A stretch of DNA of 64,000 bases from Daphnia carinata (taxonomy: Eukaryota; Arthropoda; Branchiopoda; Diplostraca; Daphniidae), in the NCBI RefSeq assembly GCF_022539665.2, contig NC_081331.1, positions 13,238,638 through 13,302,637 on the forward strand, written 5' to 3'. Shown here piece after piece: positions 50,574 to 63,316 of this stretch. Below the pieces are notes generated by a model, which did no database searches, was not told where the DNA came from, and saw only the letters and a list, made by a program, of their open reading frames with translations. How positions within the stretch are numbered: the stretch's first letter is position 1; each line of letters begins with the position of its first letter. The position numbers and the translations under genes were made by a program.

Positions 50574-53500
50574 TTCCGAAAATGTTGACGTTGGCTATAC
50601 ACACGCTGTTGTCTTTTCTCTTCGGACTTGTTTCCAATGTGCTTATAAAGATAACGAACTATTACATTCCTTTTGGAAAAAGGAAAAAATTGCAGTAAAT
50701 ATACACATTCGTTCTCTTTTCTCTATCCATTCGGTTGATGTAACATCGACCAATCCAACGTTTACACATACGCCGACGTGTAATATATGCCGAATACTTT
50801 AACGGGCACGAGTCGCCCTTTCTCCGCATTCAGATGAACGTCATGATAGAAACTGTAGAAGTTATTAGCCAATCAAATCAACGATTGAATGTTTTTTTTT
50901 TTTGCTGCGCATATACAAAAAGGCAGCGTGCGTCACATTTGAATTCAACCATTGTCGCGTATAAACTCAAAAGAAAAGTTTCAATTTTAGCTTTAAAAAC
51001 ATTTTCTTATTAGAATTTCTTTTTAGGCCTGCAGCAACCAATTACCTGGGAACGGCCTAGTGAAAAATAACGAGACTGGGCCGCTTCCCAGTGGTCCTGA
51101 GTGTAAGCCCAATTACGTTATATACGTACAGTTGTCAATACGCCATCCTTTTTTTTCCTCCATAAACTAGACTTTCCAACGACTCGGGTTCTTTTTTTTT
51201 TTTTCCCCTCAATTCTCCCAACATGCATAGGCTGTAATAGGTAGGACACACTGAGGGGGGTGCCTAACAACAGCGTGGAATGGTGGTTAAAGAAACGAAT
51301 GACTGAGGAAGATACAGTGCCGTATATATCAAGCTATACGTTACAACTGTTACGTTCAAACGACGTGCATGCACGCAACGGCCAGGCACTTCATCGAGAC
51401 ATCGACCAAAGAGAGCCAACGACACATGGACGATGGCAACTCACCTGGTGGCAATTCACGAGGCACCCCCAACCTGAGAGTATAAAGAAAAAGGGGGAGG
51501 AAAAACAAAATAAATGAAACGAGGACGAAGAGAGGGACCTGACGATGGAACTTCATGAACAATTTAACAAGGGCCCTTTTTACTTGGGCGCTCTTCCCTC
51601 AAGGCATTGGCCCTTCAAGGTGGGGGGTTCCTTAGTTGCATACGTAGGCCCCAATGAGAAAATGGTATCGTTCAATGCTGTCGTTCACAGCATGCATTTC
51701 ATCGCTTGATGCATAGTTTTCACAGAAGAATGCGCAGTGTGTTAAGAAAAATCGAGAAGAACAAATGAAAAGAAAGCTAGAAATGATGGTAATGCGAGAG
51801 AGGTGACTCTAAATGAATTAAAAGGACTGGTTTCTCTTCTCCCTTTCATTCGTCCTAGTCGACGTAGATGAGCTGTATCATGTGAAACAATTGCCGTTTG
51901 TCAACAGCAACGTACAAGAGCTCGCCTTTGTGTTGTATGGAAAAAGGGAACTTGGGCGGTCTACCGATGGTGTTTCGATAAAACAACCATGTGATAATGG
52001 CCTGTTCTTACAGTGGGGGGAAACTATAGGACAGGTGATAACAAAAGGCTCTGTTTATTTCTTCTTTAAAAATGTCACTTGGTCAAACAGTTGCGGGACG
52101 GTCAATGTCGTTCTGCTATGTGCCTATAAATTTAACGTCGTCCTCGTGTCTTAGACTATACTACCATTGGTGGTTTAATAATACAAATACTATATGAGAA
52201 GAAGAACATTTTCGATGGTAGAATTTCTTGTTTCCCAATATCCTCGAACGTTTTTATTTGATGGGGGAAGTACGGCCTATTGAATTCAATGTTTCTGTGT
52301 CAGGCTCGAGAGAAATAAACTTTCGAAACGGACGATGAGTTGGTTAAAATTCTGAAAACAGCATGGCATATCTATAAGCGCTTTATTCCGCTATTTCTAG
52401 TAGGGATAGATTTAAAAGGACGCCATACAATTGCAAGCACAAACTGTTTTACAACCCCCAAACTTTTTGCAATGAAAACGAGCATAACTGGCCAAAGTCA
52501 TTATAAATATGAAAGCAGAAGAGTTGAGGTGGAGCCGTCAACTATCGATCAGCGGAATGATTCGAAAGGGGCGCCCATTAACAACAAACCGCATGCACGG
52601 AAAGGCAAATCGGGGTCTTGACATGTCAAAGGTCATCATCAATTGGACAGCACTCGTCGCTTCGTTTATATTCATCACCGCTGTGTGTGTCATCCCTTCA
52701 AAGGTATGCGCATACAAACTATAGGCATTTACCTTATATGGCTACGGTCAAACACACTCATGAGCCCTGTACAGTTTTTACCTTCCTTTTCTTTTCTTTT
52801 TTTTTTGAGGTTTCCTATATACATCCAACTGCAAATAGCTATGAAGTGCGCAGAGGGATTATAATTAGTATCAGAAGGCTCAGCAGTGGCCGCCAGTCAA
52901 AATGTTGATGGTTTCCCTTTTTTCCCCCTTTTCCATCATCTTTCTTTGTGACCTGATGTTTTGGGATCCTTATCCTGTTGGCCTATACAGACCTACACTG
53001 TTTATGTATGTGCATAGACGCATTCCGTATATGTACACATAAAAACAATAATTAGTTCAGCTTTTTTTTCGGTTCACTGCCAGTCTCACATCTATTTGTC
53101 GGATATCGAAATAGAAGAGCCGATAAGACACGGTGGGTTTGTGTGGGCGGGGTCCTGTCGATATTGGTGTGCATTTTGAGAGTTCGCCCTTTTTTTTTTT
53201 TTTTTTTTCTCTATACCAGGTGGATCCCCCTGAAAACAGCAACACACCGATACGACACGCTGTTGAATGTGACGGGTATTTTGTACACATATACACAGAC
53301 AGTGTCACACAGTGACATGCTTTAAGAAAGAAAATTCAAAACATGGGATATAGGCTATATTGGCATTTCTTTCACAGTTAAATAGGATTTGGTTCTACGT
53401 GGCGGTCAGGCCGCATCGATCTGAAGACAGTTTTCCCAGTGTGTTTTTTTTTTTTTTTTTTCGTAGTTTAGTTCGGACAGTTTGGGTGGGCCATTGTACA

Positions 53501-54571
53501 AGTATAACTGGTGCAACCATATAGGCTGTATAATGTGATGGGGTCCACCCCGCAGTCAAAGGCTTTTCAACATGTGAGCGCGGGGCGGCATGTTGTGTCA
53601 TTTTGCCTATACACAGATCGGCCCCCTTCGGAATAGGGCCCTTCTTTGAATTTTTTCTTCAAAGTTTTTAGTGGCTCTTGTGGTGCCCGCTCGATGGATT
53701 TATGATGATGGTGGTGCAGCGGTATACCATCCCGAAAAAGAGCAACACACAAAAACGAAATATATTTTTACGAACGAGTCAGTGGGGAAACAGATAAAAA
53801 TAGAGAAAAGAGGAAGTCTTTTTTTCTTGTACAAGCTGCTGCTGTTGTTGTTGAAAAAAAAAAAGAACCTCAATAGAGCATTTGCTGCTGTTGGTGACAG
53901 TCAGGACGGAGGTCCAAAACCATATAAAAAGAAAGCGGTGCCGAAGTATTATGATCATTTGTTATATTGAAAAAAAAAAAAAAAATAAGTCTGTTTTTGT
54001 TGTGTACGCCCCAAACAAACTAGAGTGACAATAGTGACACACATATACAAGCGGGGTCCTGTGTCAATTCAGCCGTTTGAACCGCTACCGCCGCTTCCTT
54101 TTTTTTTCACTTGAACACCTTTTATTTGTATTTTTTCAAGGCCTATGGGATATTCGTATGATAAGGCTATATAGATCTCTATTGATACGCGACTTTGCAC
54201 TGGCTATACATAACAGCGGCTTTGGGGCCCCGTCAGCGCATCTCTACCGACTTGACCACACAAACATGTTCCGATGCTGTTATAAACCGGTAATACCCCC
54301 AGCTGAAATCAAAAGAAGAAGAGAAAAATAAAAGAAGTCAGAGTTTTTTTTTTTTTTACTTTATTTCTATAGATGCCTTTAGAAGGCCAGTATAATATTT
54401 ACATCGTTACTATAAGAAAGAAGAAGAAGAAGAATCTGTGCGATATATCACTGACGTGTATATAGCCGTGACCCCGTCGGTATCCTTTGACTTTTGGGCT
54501 TGTCTATACACACATACAAAAAGTAACGCAGCAAAAAGGCCATCACACACAACTGAAACGTCTAGAACAGC

Positions 54572-54592
54572 ATATATATATATATATATATA
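54572..54592. repeat. (TA)n microsatellite
   Basis: Uninterrupted TA run of about 21 bases. Confidence 0.9.
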
Positions 54593-54869
54593 GCGCATTG
54601 TAGACAACTTCCGTCTGGAAGCATTCAAAACATTCATTCAACAAAAAAAAAAAAAAAAAATGAATTGCGATAGGTTAAAATGCGAAAGAAGTTCCTGGGT
54701 GGCGTGTTCTTAGTGATTTGTCTGATGTGTACAATTTTTTTTTTTGGACGTGTTAACTAATTGACTCTCGTTGATCTCTTGCCACGGGTGTTTTTGTTTC
54801 ATAATTTAGGGCTTGCAAAAGTTCTCTGTGCAGACACAGAGAAGAAGAAAAAAAAAAACAACTGACAGT

Positions 54870-55011
54870 TCAGAGAGTCACGGAATAACTCGTTACGGGA
54901 CCACCCATGATGCCATCATAAACATCGTTGGCTGGCAGCGTAGATTCAATTTTCGTATGACTTGATTTTCCATCGCCCCGACCCGAGTGAAATGGAAACG
55001 AATTTGCATCA
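54870..55011 (-). other. Exon-like segment, Gly/Ser-rich
   Basis: On the minus strand an acceptor (GCTTCTAG) opens 46 sense codons before TGA. The reading is DANSFPFHSGRGDGKSSHTK followed by IESTLPANDVYDGIMGGP. A donor-like CCC then GTAACG near 54897 offers an alternative end. Codons look protein-like and the segment sits in surrounding simple-sequence DNA, but no family or partner exon is recognised. Confidence 0.3.
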
Positions 55012-55145
55012 CTAGAAGCTTTTTGGGAGAAAGATATAAAGACAACATATAGAAACGAAAGTCTCGTTCATACTTTCGTCGAGACTAATTGACTTGTAGT
55101 TGGAATTTTCAGCGATGTAAAATAACAAAAGAGAATATATATACG

Positions 55146-55149
<4 letters not shown>

Positions 55150-55179
<30 letters not shown>
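55150..55179. repeat. (TA)n microsatellite
   Basis: About 15 TA units, the longest in the window. Confidence 0.9.
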
Positions 55180-55183
<4 letters not shown>

Positions 55184-57172
55184 CTTTTCTTTTTATGATT
55201 TTATTTTTATTTTTTTTTTTTCATTTTCGGGTTCTCCGCTTCTTTGAATGTTGTGCCATTAAAAGAGCTCTGGGTGCTGTCGGCCCGAAGAAGAAGAAGA
55301 AGAAGAAAAAAAAAAAATAATAGGAGTGGCTGAGAATAAGAAGGCGAAGAAGGATAAGAGGGGAAAGGTGAAGGGAGACGAGGAAGAAAAAAAGATAGAG
55401 CCGTAGGTGCTTGGGCGCTTTTCTCTTCTTCATGCTTCTTCTTCTTCTTCTTGAAACTCCCTCTAAAAATAAAAATAAAATTTATAAAAAAAAATATGTA
55501 AAAAAAAAAAAAAAAAAAAAAAAGAAATAGAAGAAGTTCATGCGGTTGTGAATAACGCATTTCACTCAGCTGGGGCCTCAGCTTGGGTGGTCTCTCTTTC
55601 TCTCCTCAGCTGGTTCCTTGACTGTATAAATTATCATGCCCAGAATCCCGGCGCTTTAATTCTTATTTTTTCTTTTAAATTCTGATGTCTGACTGCCGCT
55701 GTTGCTGGTACGACGGCAAAGCTATCCAGTCATCAGGTATTCATAACCCGACCTGTTCTTTTTTTTTTATCTCTCTCTTCCTTACCTCCCTCTGTCTCTC
55801 CTCCTCTCTGCATCCAATCAACGCTGCTGCATGACTTTATAAAGCGCATCACGATTCTATCAATTCTGTTATTTCTTTCTATGTTTTTTTTTTTGTTTTT
55901 TTTTTTTATTTTAAAGTCTGTCTCTTTTTCTTTCTTTTTCTTTTTGACTTGTTTCCTATTTCAGAATGGGTTGCATTTGAATTATTTATGCGTTATTCAC
56001 CAACAACCTTTCTCTGTCGTTCAAATAGACAACAGCATCACGAAAAAGTAATCAATCAACTTCGATGAAACCTCACTGCTGTTAATTCGAAATTCCATTT
56101 GAGATGTATATGCATATTATATGTATATATATATATAGCTGTTTACATAGTCACTCTTGTCGCTATGTCGATGTTAACATTTTCCTCGGAATATTCAGTT
56201 TCACGCAGGGCTTGGCGGCCGCGTTTCTTTCTTTCACGGCGCTTTATACAGTTTCATATACACACGACTGTAGGCATCAGACTTTTCGAATTCAATAAAG
56301 TCATTTATTATTGAAATAGTTGTTGGGAGGGGGGGGGGGGGTTGAACCTTTCGAATTTCAAACGCACCATCCGCTCGCGGGGTTATACAACATCGAATAA
56401 GAGAAATACTTGCGTTCCAATTGTGAATCATTCAGCGGTTCGATTTCGTGAAAGCAGCTGTAACCCACAGTCCAGGTCAAAGTATATTGGCTATAGTACA
56501 GTATATATCTTATTTGTTTATAGACTTTGAAACGAATGCGCTATCAACAAAATACGTGGTATCGATGGAAATTCGTTTCAACATTGAAGTCGTTAAGTGA
56601 CACCGCCGTGCGATCGAATTGCTTTTGAAAAATGCATTATTGGACTACGTATTCAAACAGTGCTTGCTCCGATGAAATTGATTTAAACGAAAAATGCTCG
56701 AATTCGATGGGAGTTGTGCATATTTCTCAATTGCATTTCAAAGACAATTCGATTGTCTTTGAGATAAGAGCCAAAAAAGTTCAGGGTTCTTATATTTAAA
56801 ACTCGTGTATTAGTTCTGCTCAGTGCTGATTGGGCGTTCTTCTTCTTTCCGCTGGCCGATAGGCTAAACAAGAGGCCCTGCATAGGCAGGAGGAAAAGCT
56901 GGTTCATTGTTAGGGCCCTTCTTTTTTTCGTTCCCCACGCATACAATTCACAGGGCAGACGGAGCACAAAAGATTAGGGCGGTTTGTTACCTGATTGGTT
57001 AACATAACTTTGGCGGCCACGAAGAGGGGAGGAAGAATCGAAAAGGACATCACAGTTCCCCCGTCCCTCCGCCGGTTATAAATCACTCGCCAGGAGGCAC
57101 TCTCCAGTGGGTTCCGAAGGGGGGGTTCCGAGGCACCCCAATATGTTGAACTTTTTTTTTATTCTTTCTTCT

Positions 57173-57190
57173 CCCCCCCCCCCCCCCCCC
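57173..57190. repeat. Poly-C tract (C18)
   Basis: Eighteen consecutive C. It lies 42 bases after the double TTCC motif at 57109-57131. Confidence 0.9.
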
Positions 57191-59032
57191 TCACTAAAAA
57201 ACTCTTAGCACACACACACACACACGGAAAACGAACAGATATGTAGGGGGAAAAAAAAAACGGGCTTCCTGCTGTGTCGCCAACATGGACGATGATGGAC
57301 CCAACCAGCAAAGTATTCTGTCTGTGTGTACATCTTCTCTCTTTTCGAAATAAAAAAAAAAACAGTCCGTGTGTTCTCTCTTTCTACATGAGCCGCCATC
57401 GTCGCTGACGACAACGAGCTGAGCGAATAGAATGCTCTTCTCCAACAAGGACGACATCAGTTTTGCCTGAATAAGAAAAGAGGGAGAAAGAAGAAGAAGA
57501 AGAAGATAAAAAAAAAGCCAACATGAAGGCGTTTAGGGACCACACCTGGAAGTCGTCGTCAAACCTTTCAAGCGGATATCAAACAAAAGCCTCTTTTGTT
57601 CGAGACAACATAAATCGAGTTTTTGTAATAAAATACTTGCGTGCGTTTTGCTCGCCGTTTGGTATAGATGTGTTCGTCTACAAGACGTTCTCCGTGTGTG
57701 TGTGTTGACTTGAGTATTTGAATTTGTTTAACGGTGATGGTATGTACGTTTCACTGAGCCCAAATGTCCCAGACAAACTACCCAGCAGTTCTATATGCCG
57801 GCATTTCTATTGTTGTCAAGGTGTCGATTCTCTCTGCTGGCAAAAGGGTGAGGTACGACCACGAGCAGCATTGAAATCGGGGGGGACTTTTCAGCTTCTG
57901 CGCTCATTTCCCGTTTCGATTGTTACTAAACTAGGCCTAGCGCAACGCGTATTGTGAAATACAAGGTCTGTTTTTCGTTTGTGTTGTTCTTGTAAACTCG
58001 GAGAATCGTCGATGAAACTATGGCATTTTCAGTTAGTTCTTGAGACAATCCAAATGTTTAAAGTTTCTAGGACGTTAAAGATGGAATTATATTTGATCAG
58101 GGCGTCACATCGCGATATACTGAGGAAGTATCATTATTGTTCGATCGACAAAGGGAAATGAACCTGAATTTGAACAAAAAAAAAAAAAAAAAAAATGAAA
58201 CATCTGTACATGAAAAAGCATTTTGACCCGATGGCCTCGCGTAATTGACGTGCTGACTTTCTATAGCTCCACTTCACTTATAACCGTGGGCTCATAATCA
58301 CGATGGAGATGATGATGCAAGAACGGCGGCATGACCCCAGCAATCAATGAATAATTGAGACGAATGTGTCCCTCCCCGCGCATCGTGTTACAACGCCGCT
58401 GCTAAACGTCATCAACTGCGTACACAACATAAACGCACGTTCGGGATACAATGCCTTCCTTTTTCCTTTTTTTTTAATGATTTTTCTTAAATAGCATTTT
58501 AATGCGCACATCCAACATTATAGACGTGGGAGTCTTTTCCGTTTTTTTTTTTTTTTTTTTGCTCTTTCACGCTTGCCAACGATGACAATCATGGCTGGCA
58601 GCGCTATAATGCATGTTGCGAGTAAATTGCTGATTAGACAGGTAACCTTCTTTTGTGTTTTATGGTAATACGTTATCATTAAATGCTCGATTCCAGTTGA
58701 CCTCCTTCCACCACATACCGATCTCCATATGGAAAGAAAATGAAAACCCACCAGATGGCATTCATATTTCCTTTTTTGTTTTTCTCTCAGTCCATTCTCT
58801 CCGAATTTAGGCCTAGAATGGGAAATCATTTTCGAAAGCGGAAGACTCGAGATAAAACGCGTTTCAGGATTGTAAATTGTATGAGAACCCCATTTGATCT
58901 ATACTGCTCTAGTTATTCATAAACGTGTTTGTGTTCCCTATGAGTTTTGGCGTGAACTATGTCGATTTTTTGAGCAAAACGGAATTAAAGAGGTTTTCAA
59001 CGAAAGCTTTGAAAACGGAACTTTGAATGCGG

Positions 59033-59215
59033 ATAACTCAAAAACTACAAGTCGTACGTAAAATCGACGTCAATTTTCGTGATCCTCGTTGGATTCTTAA
59101 TCGAAATCATGTGTAGTTTGTTCCATATTTTGATTTTGGCTAAAAAAAGGAATAAGCCCGAGTTTTCGGCCCGTTATTAAGCCCGAGTTTTCGGCCCATT
59201 ATTAAGCCCGACGTT
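59033..59215 (+). repeat. Dispersed repeat copy with 25-bp tandem GCCCGA units
   Basis: The first part (59033-59138) aligns along about 105 bases with the core at 36939-37043, sharing CTCAAAAACT, ACGTAAAA, TTCGTGAT, TCTCG/CCTCG and AAATCATGT in order. It is followed by three units of a 25-base repeat: 59151-59175, 59176-59200 and a partial 59201-59210. Each unit carries TAAGCCCGA; the first two also carry GTTTTCGGCCC. The same core-plus-GCCCGA pairing occurs in the 37-kb block. Confidence 0.65.
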
Positions 59216-62200
59216 CTCGTGAAAAAATTTAGACCTTAAAATTTTAATTAAATATGAAAATGTGTACAGAAACTGAGATTTATTACGTATTTATTATGTC
59301 ATACTTTCGCACAGTTATACGCAGTTATACGCAAATAATAGCTCGTTTTTTTCACGTGATTCCGTAAATTAATGTAATATACCATCACTGGGTTGAAATG
59401 TCGTTCGTATTGCCGAAACAAAGTAACGTCAACCATCATTTACTGCAACTTGTTTGTCGCCACCAATTCTGAAAAGAAATCAAGTACAGCCAACAAAACA
59501 TTAAAGTGCGGTACTTTTGTGCGTTGGTGTTTGTTTCTATTCTTTTTCCCCGTCGATGTTCGAGGTCGTCGTCCATGCAATTGCAACGTATGGAATATAG
59601 ACTGTACTTACTCCCGCTGCGTTATAGTTTCATAGATATCACGAGGAGCCCGCAATGCTCGGGCAGTAAATAAGATACTCCCCACAACTACTGTATACAC
59701 CTCGCCAAACCGAAAGAAAAAAAATAATAATAAAAATACATGGCACCAGGTAGCCGTGGGAAAAAAGAGCGTTCGTAATCATTTCGTGGAGACAACGGCA
59801 AGGGGACCAATTAGGTCGTACGTAACACAAGTCATTTAGTGCAATCACCACACATACGTGATTTCTACATACCAACAGTATACAGTCTCACCATTATCAC
59901 ACGTATAGGCCTTCACAATGTGTAAAAAAGAAACAAACTTCGAACATCAAAGAAGCCTCACATTTAAACAGCATTTCTTCTTCTTGAAATCGCCTAACTA
60001 GGCCAGTTGTGTTTTGAAGTTGTTCGGCCGAAAAGAGTAGGAGAATTTAGGAGCCCCCCTTTAAACCCCTTCATTAAAAATGCTTAAGCACTTTAGACTA
60101 TACACAGGAAATCGAATACACGTACAGTATATGTATATTCGTATGCGTATAATGACACCTGGTATTTATCTCTATCCTCGCTTTAAGTGGATATACGCAA
60201 CAGGACCTGGAAAGGGAACAGAATAAGGCGATCTTTCAAATTGGTTAACAAGTCAGCAACCCTGTTTATGACCCTCATCCATGTAGCGCTATGGCAACGC
60301 ATTTTGACCATTTCTTTTTGTCTCTTTAGAAAATGAGGGAGAGACGAAGAAAACTTAAGAAAGAAAGTCGACCTCTACTATGTTTTTCATTTATATCGCC
60401 TTTTATTTTCTGCATGTTTACGGCCAATCCAGGTGACGTGCTGTTGTTATATACTCGTTTTAATGAGGCAAAAAAAACAAACGATGCTGGCACCAGGAAC
60501 TCGCTTACTGACCCGCAGCTGAGTTTGCTGCTTTTCCACAAAAGACAGGGAGAAAACGAAGAGAGAGGGGGGGAGGGGGGGTTCCTCTTTTCATTTTTAG
60601 GCCCCACTTGCCCTTCTCGCTGTGAGAAATATTGCACGTAAATATTCAAGTTGCTGACTGCCTTTTAGGTTTTATGATTTAAAAAAATAAAAATGATTCA
60701 ATTGATTTCAATTAGACGTCTCGTGATAATTTCGTGGATATTTCATTATGTGCAACAGATTGCCAATTTTAATGCAATGCTTTCAACTGTTATGGACAAC
60801 GAATAATCATTATCCGTCTCCAAATGTGCTTTTTTCGCTTGATTATATATCCTTGTCGACGATCTCATTTTGCTCTGAATAACCTTTTGCATTGTACTGT
60901 AGCACAACAATTGACAGCTACATTTGTTGCGAAGCGTTCCTCGTGCCAACTCGAGACTGTACATTAAAAAAAAAAAAAACGGAATGAAATCATACGAAAG
61001 TCGTAAGCGCAATACGCCTGAATGACGTACGCGTTCAACGTTGACGAGTCGATTAGCTATATCCAACGTATAAGAATGGACCTATCTTATTACGGAGTTT
61101 TAATTGAAAAAAAAAAAAAAAATAAACAAACAAACAAGGAATAACATTATGTTGGGGATTCTTATATAAGCACGACTTGGTCAAGGGCACGGGAGTTTTT
61201 TTTTTTTTTCCATTCTTTTGGCCTCACTGTTCGCACTCGTTCAGTACAAGGCCCGAAAGCGACGACAAATAGCCCTGCGTATATTCGTCTGCAAAATCAA
61301 AATGAACCGATCAATCTTTTTACCCTTTCACATGTTGATAATCAATTGTGTGTAAACCGGTGCGCATATATATATATATATATATTTGATCTTCGCACAG
61401 CGTGAGGTACACGTGCGAGCAGAATAGGCGTGGTCTCTACCACCATTTCTGTGTGGAGTGTGTGTGTGTGTGTGACACGTAAAAAAGACAGATCCGTGTA
61501 AGCCGGTGATCCAAGGGAAATGAAAAAAAGGGGCAGGGGAAGCAAAAATGGTACGCCTAAGCTTCTTATTTGAATACGCAAAGAAGACATGACAACCGAG
61601 AGAAAAGGTAGAAGGTAAGCTGTTCATTGTCTTGCCTCGACACCAACCCATACGTCAGTCTTGACTTTCGCGCGCATCTATGCTCTCTTGGCTATCACGT
61701 TAATCTCTTAATCCCCGTCCTCTGAGATGTAGCATTCCAACTCTTTCTCTCAAGAGTTTTAGCAAAATCTCGTTTTGTCTTTGAACCGAAATTCGAATTG
61801 TCTTTTGTTGACGTTGAGTTTTGAGGTCTTATTCTTCTTTGTTTGAGAATCCAATAGTTTCGGTAGGTAGACTCGATATTGCATTTTTTCGTTCGGTAAG
61901 GTGGAACTCAGGCCTCAGATTCAACAGTTTTCTCAAAAGCCATTTCTTTAAAATAAAACGGAACATTTAAATTCCCCCACTTAAATAGTTTGCAGCAAAT
62001 TGCTTTCAATTGAAGTTCCTCGTTTACTGAGCTGTCTGAGCGAATGTTAATTGAAAGGCATTCAAGCGCATGATCAGTCTTTCCTAATTAGAGCGTTAGT
62101 GACATGTACGAATGTGTTGGTTTGAACTTTTTTTTTTCTTTCTTCCTAATACAGAGCAGAACGTTTTTCTCTTTGAGGGCATATTTGATCTTTGGCCGTC

Positions 62201-63299
62201 GCGTTCTCCCCTTTCTAACTATTCCGAAATAATACGAGGCTTGAGCGGCACCCAGAATTTTCAACATTCTTGGCCTCCTATAACGAAAAGAAAAAGGTAG
62301 ACGGAGGAGGAGGAGCAGAGAAAAGAAGGAGAGGACCAAAGATGGCCGTTGAAAACAGGCAAGTCTGCTGTTCACCCATCAGCACCCAATAACCCGAAGG
62401 CACTTCACTCATTCCCAAAAGGTACTTTTACAAGAAGAAGGGAGATTTTCTTTTTCTTTAAAAAAAAAAATCCATCACAGATAATATCTATAAAGCTCTT
62501 CTTCAAACGATTGCGCACGGAAATTCAATCAGCGCTATTCTTTTTTTTTTAAACGCTGGCTAATTTTATATCTTTATTTTATTAGAGAAACACACCGACA
62601 AGAAAAACAACCGCTAGCAGAAGAGAAAGAAAAAAAAAAAAAATTCCCTTACTGTGAATCCCCCCCCCCCCCATCATTATATGCGATTATTAAGAGTTGA
62701 TGAACAAACTTGTTGTCTGAGAAAAAATATAAAAAATTGGCTTTTCCATCGCTATACGATGGATGCGGAGTTGATGCGCGCAAAGTGAAGATCTGTGGGT
62801 TGTTTGTGTGTGGTCCTTCGAATTTTTTTTTCTTTGCCTTCAAGTGGGCGGTGTTTGGCGTGACAACCTCCCGCTAGCAACGCACGGCAGGTCGTCTTCG
62901 ATTCGAGTCCTAACATGGCCTCTCTCGGTTTTTTCACTGCGCGTTCCTTTCCTATGTTGTTCTATCCATTTCTCTTTTCTGTTTATTTTCATTCCTTTTT
63001 TTTTTTTCACAGCGTTTTTTTTTCTTCTGCGACGAGCACAACATCCACCTTTCAACCGATAAATCAGAATGCTCTTCAACAGGCGATGCAGAGAAAGAGC
63101 CCCACCCGCTGATTTCCCCTATCCATATAAGTCGAAAAGAAGAGCCGTTTAAGCCAATTTAGGATGACAAGTCGCTAATTTCACCATTTCAATGGAAATT
63201 TTTTTTTCCTCTTCCTATTTAAGAAAAAAAAGGAGGGAGAAAGAAAGAAATGAGCTTGCACACATACACCACCACCAACCGATTGGAAATTGTTCAGTT

Positions 63300-63316
63300 G
63301 GGGGGGGGGGGGGGGG
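63300..63316. repeat. Poly-G tract (G17)
   Basis: Seventeen consecutive G followed by ACATTTTG. Confidence 0.9.

Larger units (their letters stand above)
47743..54869. other. Gene-poor region, middle part
   Basis: AT-rich, with many poly-A/T tracts, a G17 run at 50557-50573 and several G6+TTCC motifs. Short exon-like pieces on the minus strand (48270 region DSNGSSFMI; 51704-51644 DEMHAVNDSIERYHFLIGAY) have splice-like borders but no family match. No gene called. Confidence 0.4.

Noticed and set aside
55207-55560. 117-codon minus-strand frame
   Set aside because: Consists of poly-Phe, poly-Leu and poly-Lys from homopolymer and TTC repeats.
62895-62915. GATTCGAGTCC resembling a tRNA T-arm
   Set aside because: No acceptor stem, D-arm or anticodon arm could be placed around it.
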